Shown here in pieces: positions 4,988 to 5,455 of a DNA stretch of 5,455 nt. Every line of letters begins with the position of its first letter. Positions within the stretch are counted from its first letter, which is position 1. The translations under genes were made by a program, and so were the position numbers. The notes below the pieces were generated by a model that worked only from the letters and a program-made list of their open reading frames with translations, ran no database searches and was not told the DNA's origin. The DNA comes from Candidatus Hecatellales archaeon (GTDB lineage Archaea > Thermoproteota > Bathyarchaeia > Hecatellales > Hecatellaceae): contig QMXU01000074.1 of the NCBI GenBank assembly GCA_003662305.1, forward strand, positions 1-5,455, written 5' to 3'.

Positions 4988-4994
4988 TCACCTC
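4988..4994 (-). promoter_or_regulatory. Strong ribosome-binding site deciding the 4979 start
   Basis: GAGGTGA on the minus strand with an 8-base spacer to ATG 4979. An upstream GTG at 4991 is part of this site, which argues against it being the start. This is the best ribosome site in the window and implies high expression of the Trp-rich protein. Confidence 0.8.
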
Positions 4995-5004
4995 TAAGTT
5001 AATT

Positions 5005-5025
5005 GTGCATATGCACGTATTTAAT
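5005..5025 (-). promoter_or_regulatory. Promoter of the minus-strand operon with perfect 12-bp palindrome
   Basis: On the minus strand an A-rich BRE-like stretch leads to ATTAAATA (5025-5018), an archaeal TATA box. One base later comes GTGCATATGCAC (5016-5005), a perfect palindrome. The transcript should begin near 4995, just before the ribosome site. The palindrome therefore occupies the space between TATA box and start site, where a bound protein would block polymerase recruitment. It is the best copy of the element shared by four promoters in the window. Confidence 0.7.
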
Positions 5026-5051
5026 CTTTTCTTTTAATGGGCTCGGCGGTG

Positions 5052-5455
5052 TCAGTTTAAGAGGTTAGTTTTATGGTGGTGTGGTGGTTTTGTTTGGGTG
5101 GGGTGGGATTGGAGCTGCCTCCTATGGTTGAAGTCTGCGTTGAGGCCTGGCCATGGCCCGCTGCGGAGGGGTTGAAGCCGTGAAGGGACGGCATGCTTAG
5201 CCTCCTCCAATCCGGAAACGTGAATTTCGCTATTACGGTCTAGTACGGTGTAATAGTTTTTGGGCAGGATTTCCCACAAAACCAGGGCCGTCATAGGCAT
5301 TACGTTGGACAGGAGCCTGGTGAAGGCCGTCGACCAAGCGCGAAAGGCGGCCTCTAAGCTACCAACCCCCTCTAGATGCGGGTCTGGAAGCCCATCCAAA
5401 GCTAAACCCCCTACCAGCAGCTTGCCCTCCAAACGCCCCTCCAAACGGCTAACAC
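5052..5455 (-). CDS. Unrecognised open frame, running off the window
   Basis: The minus strand stays open from the window edge to a TGA at 5052-5054, giving at least 133 codons with the N-terminus outside the window. The first part (L-E-G-R-L-E-G-K-L-L, then a mix of hydrophobic and charged residues up to about 5230) looks protein-like. The last 45 or so residues are rich in His, Pro, Gln and Asn, with a P-P-H-H-H run, and look more like translated low-complexity DNA. No family motif was recognised, and Arg codons are mostly CGN whereas the neighbouring genes favour AGG/AGA. It could be the end of a real gene, a decayed gene or a chance open frame. No T-tract terminator follows it before the promoter at 5005-5025. 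Confidence 0.3.
   Translation of the reverse strand, partial: VSRLEGRLEGKLLVGGLALDGLPDPHLEGVGSLEAAFRAWSTAFTRLLSNVMPMTALVLWEILPKNYYTVLDRNSEIHVSGLEEAKHAVPSRLQPLRSGPWPGLNADFNHRRQLQSHPTQTKPPHHHKTNLLN

Noticed and set aside
4980..4991. GTG 4991 as start of the Trp-rich protein, adding four residues
   Set aside because: The GTG is part of the GAGGTGA ribosome site that fits ATG 4979 with an 8-base spacer.
5073..5183. Plus-strand frame of 36 codons with ATG 5073 and GAGGTTA (5061-5067) upstream
   Set aside because: Low-complexity G/T-rich DNA, no recognisable motif, overlaps the minus-strand open frame, and no convincing plus-strand TATA box at the right distance. Kept as a remote possibility only.

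Overview
The window looks archaeal. Its promoters have AT-rich TATA boxes about 25 bases upstream of the expected transcript starts. Ribosome-binding sites of the GAGGTGA/AGGTG type sit before most starts, GTG and TTG starts are used, and transcripts appear to end in T-tracts. The gene families (Mrp/NBP35, DUF134, NifX-like, MinD with an inserted ferredoxin, DUF5320-like) typically cluster in anaerobic archaea and some anaerobic bacteria. I lean towards a Thermoproteota/Bathyarchaeia-like lineage, but the sequence does not prove it.

Layout. A plus-strand gene for an Mrp/NBP35 iron-sulfur carrier (181-1023) has its own TATA promoter and a long, possibly structured leader. It converges on a minus-strand gene for a DUF134 helix-turn-helix protein (1043-1360). 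Everything else is on the minus strand. In transcription order from the right these are: a tryptophan-rich small protein (4740-4979), a two-coil DUF5320-like protein (4303-4734), a small NifX-family protein (3893-4261) and two MinD-type ATPases with 2x[4Fe-4S] inserts (3018-3851 and 2130-3014). Next comes a second NifX-family protein with a Gly-Met-Arg repeat and a coiled-coil tail (1515-2087), and last the DUF134 gene. Gaps within the run are 5, 41, 41, 3 and 42 bases. The right end (about 5052-5455) holds only an open frame of doubtful status.

How the genes may work together. NifX-family metallocluster carriers plus a MinD-ferredoxin ATPase pair plus an Mrp carrier is the core of the Desulfovibrio orange-protein (ORP) system. 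This set is therefore best read as an archaeal ORP-like module for assembling or delivering a metal-sulfur cluster. To it are added unusual low-complexity and coiled-coil proteins that may form a scaffold.

The most interesting signal is regulatory. Four promoters, on both strands, carry the same element exactly one base after an 8-base TATA region: a 12-bp inverted repeat of the form GTG-N6-CAC (best copy GTGCATATGCAC). This suggests one repressor controls the whole module. The DUF134 protein, whose own putative promoter carries a copy, is the obvious local candidate.
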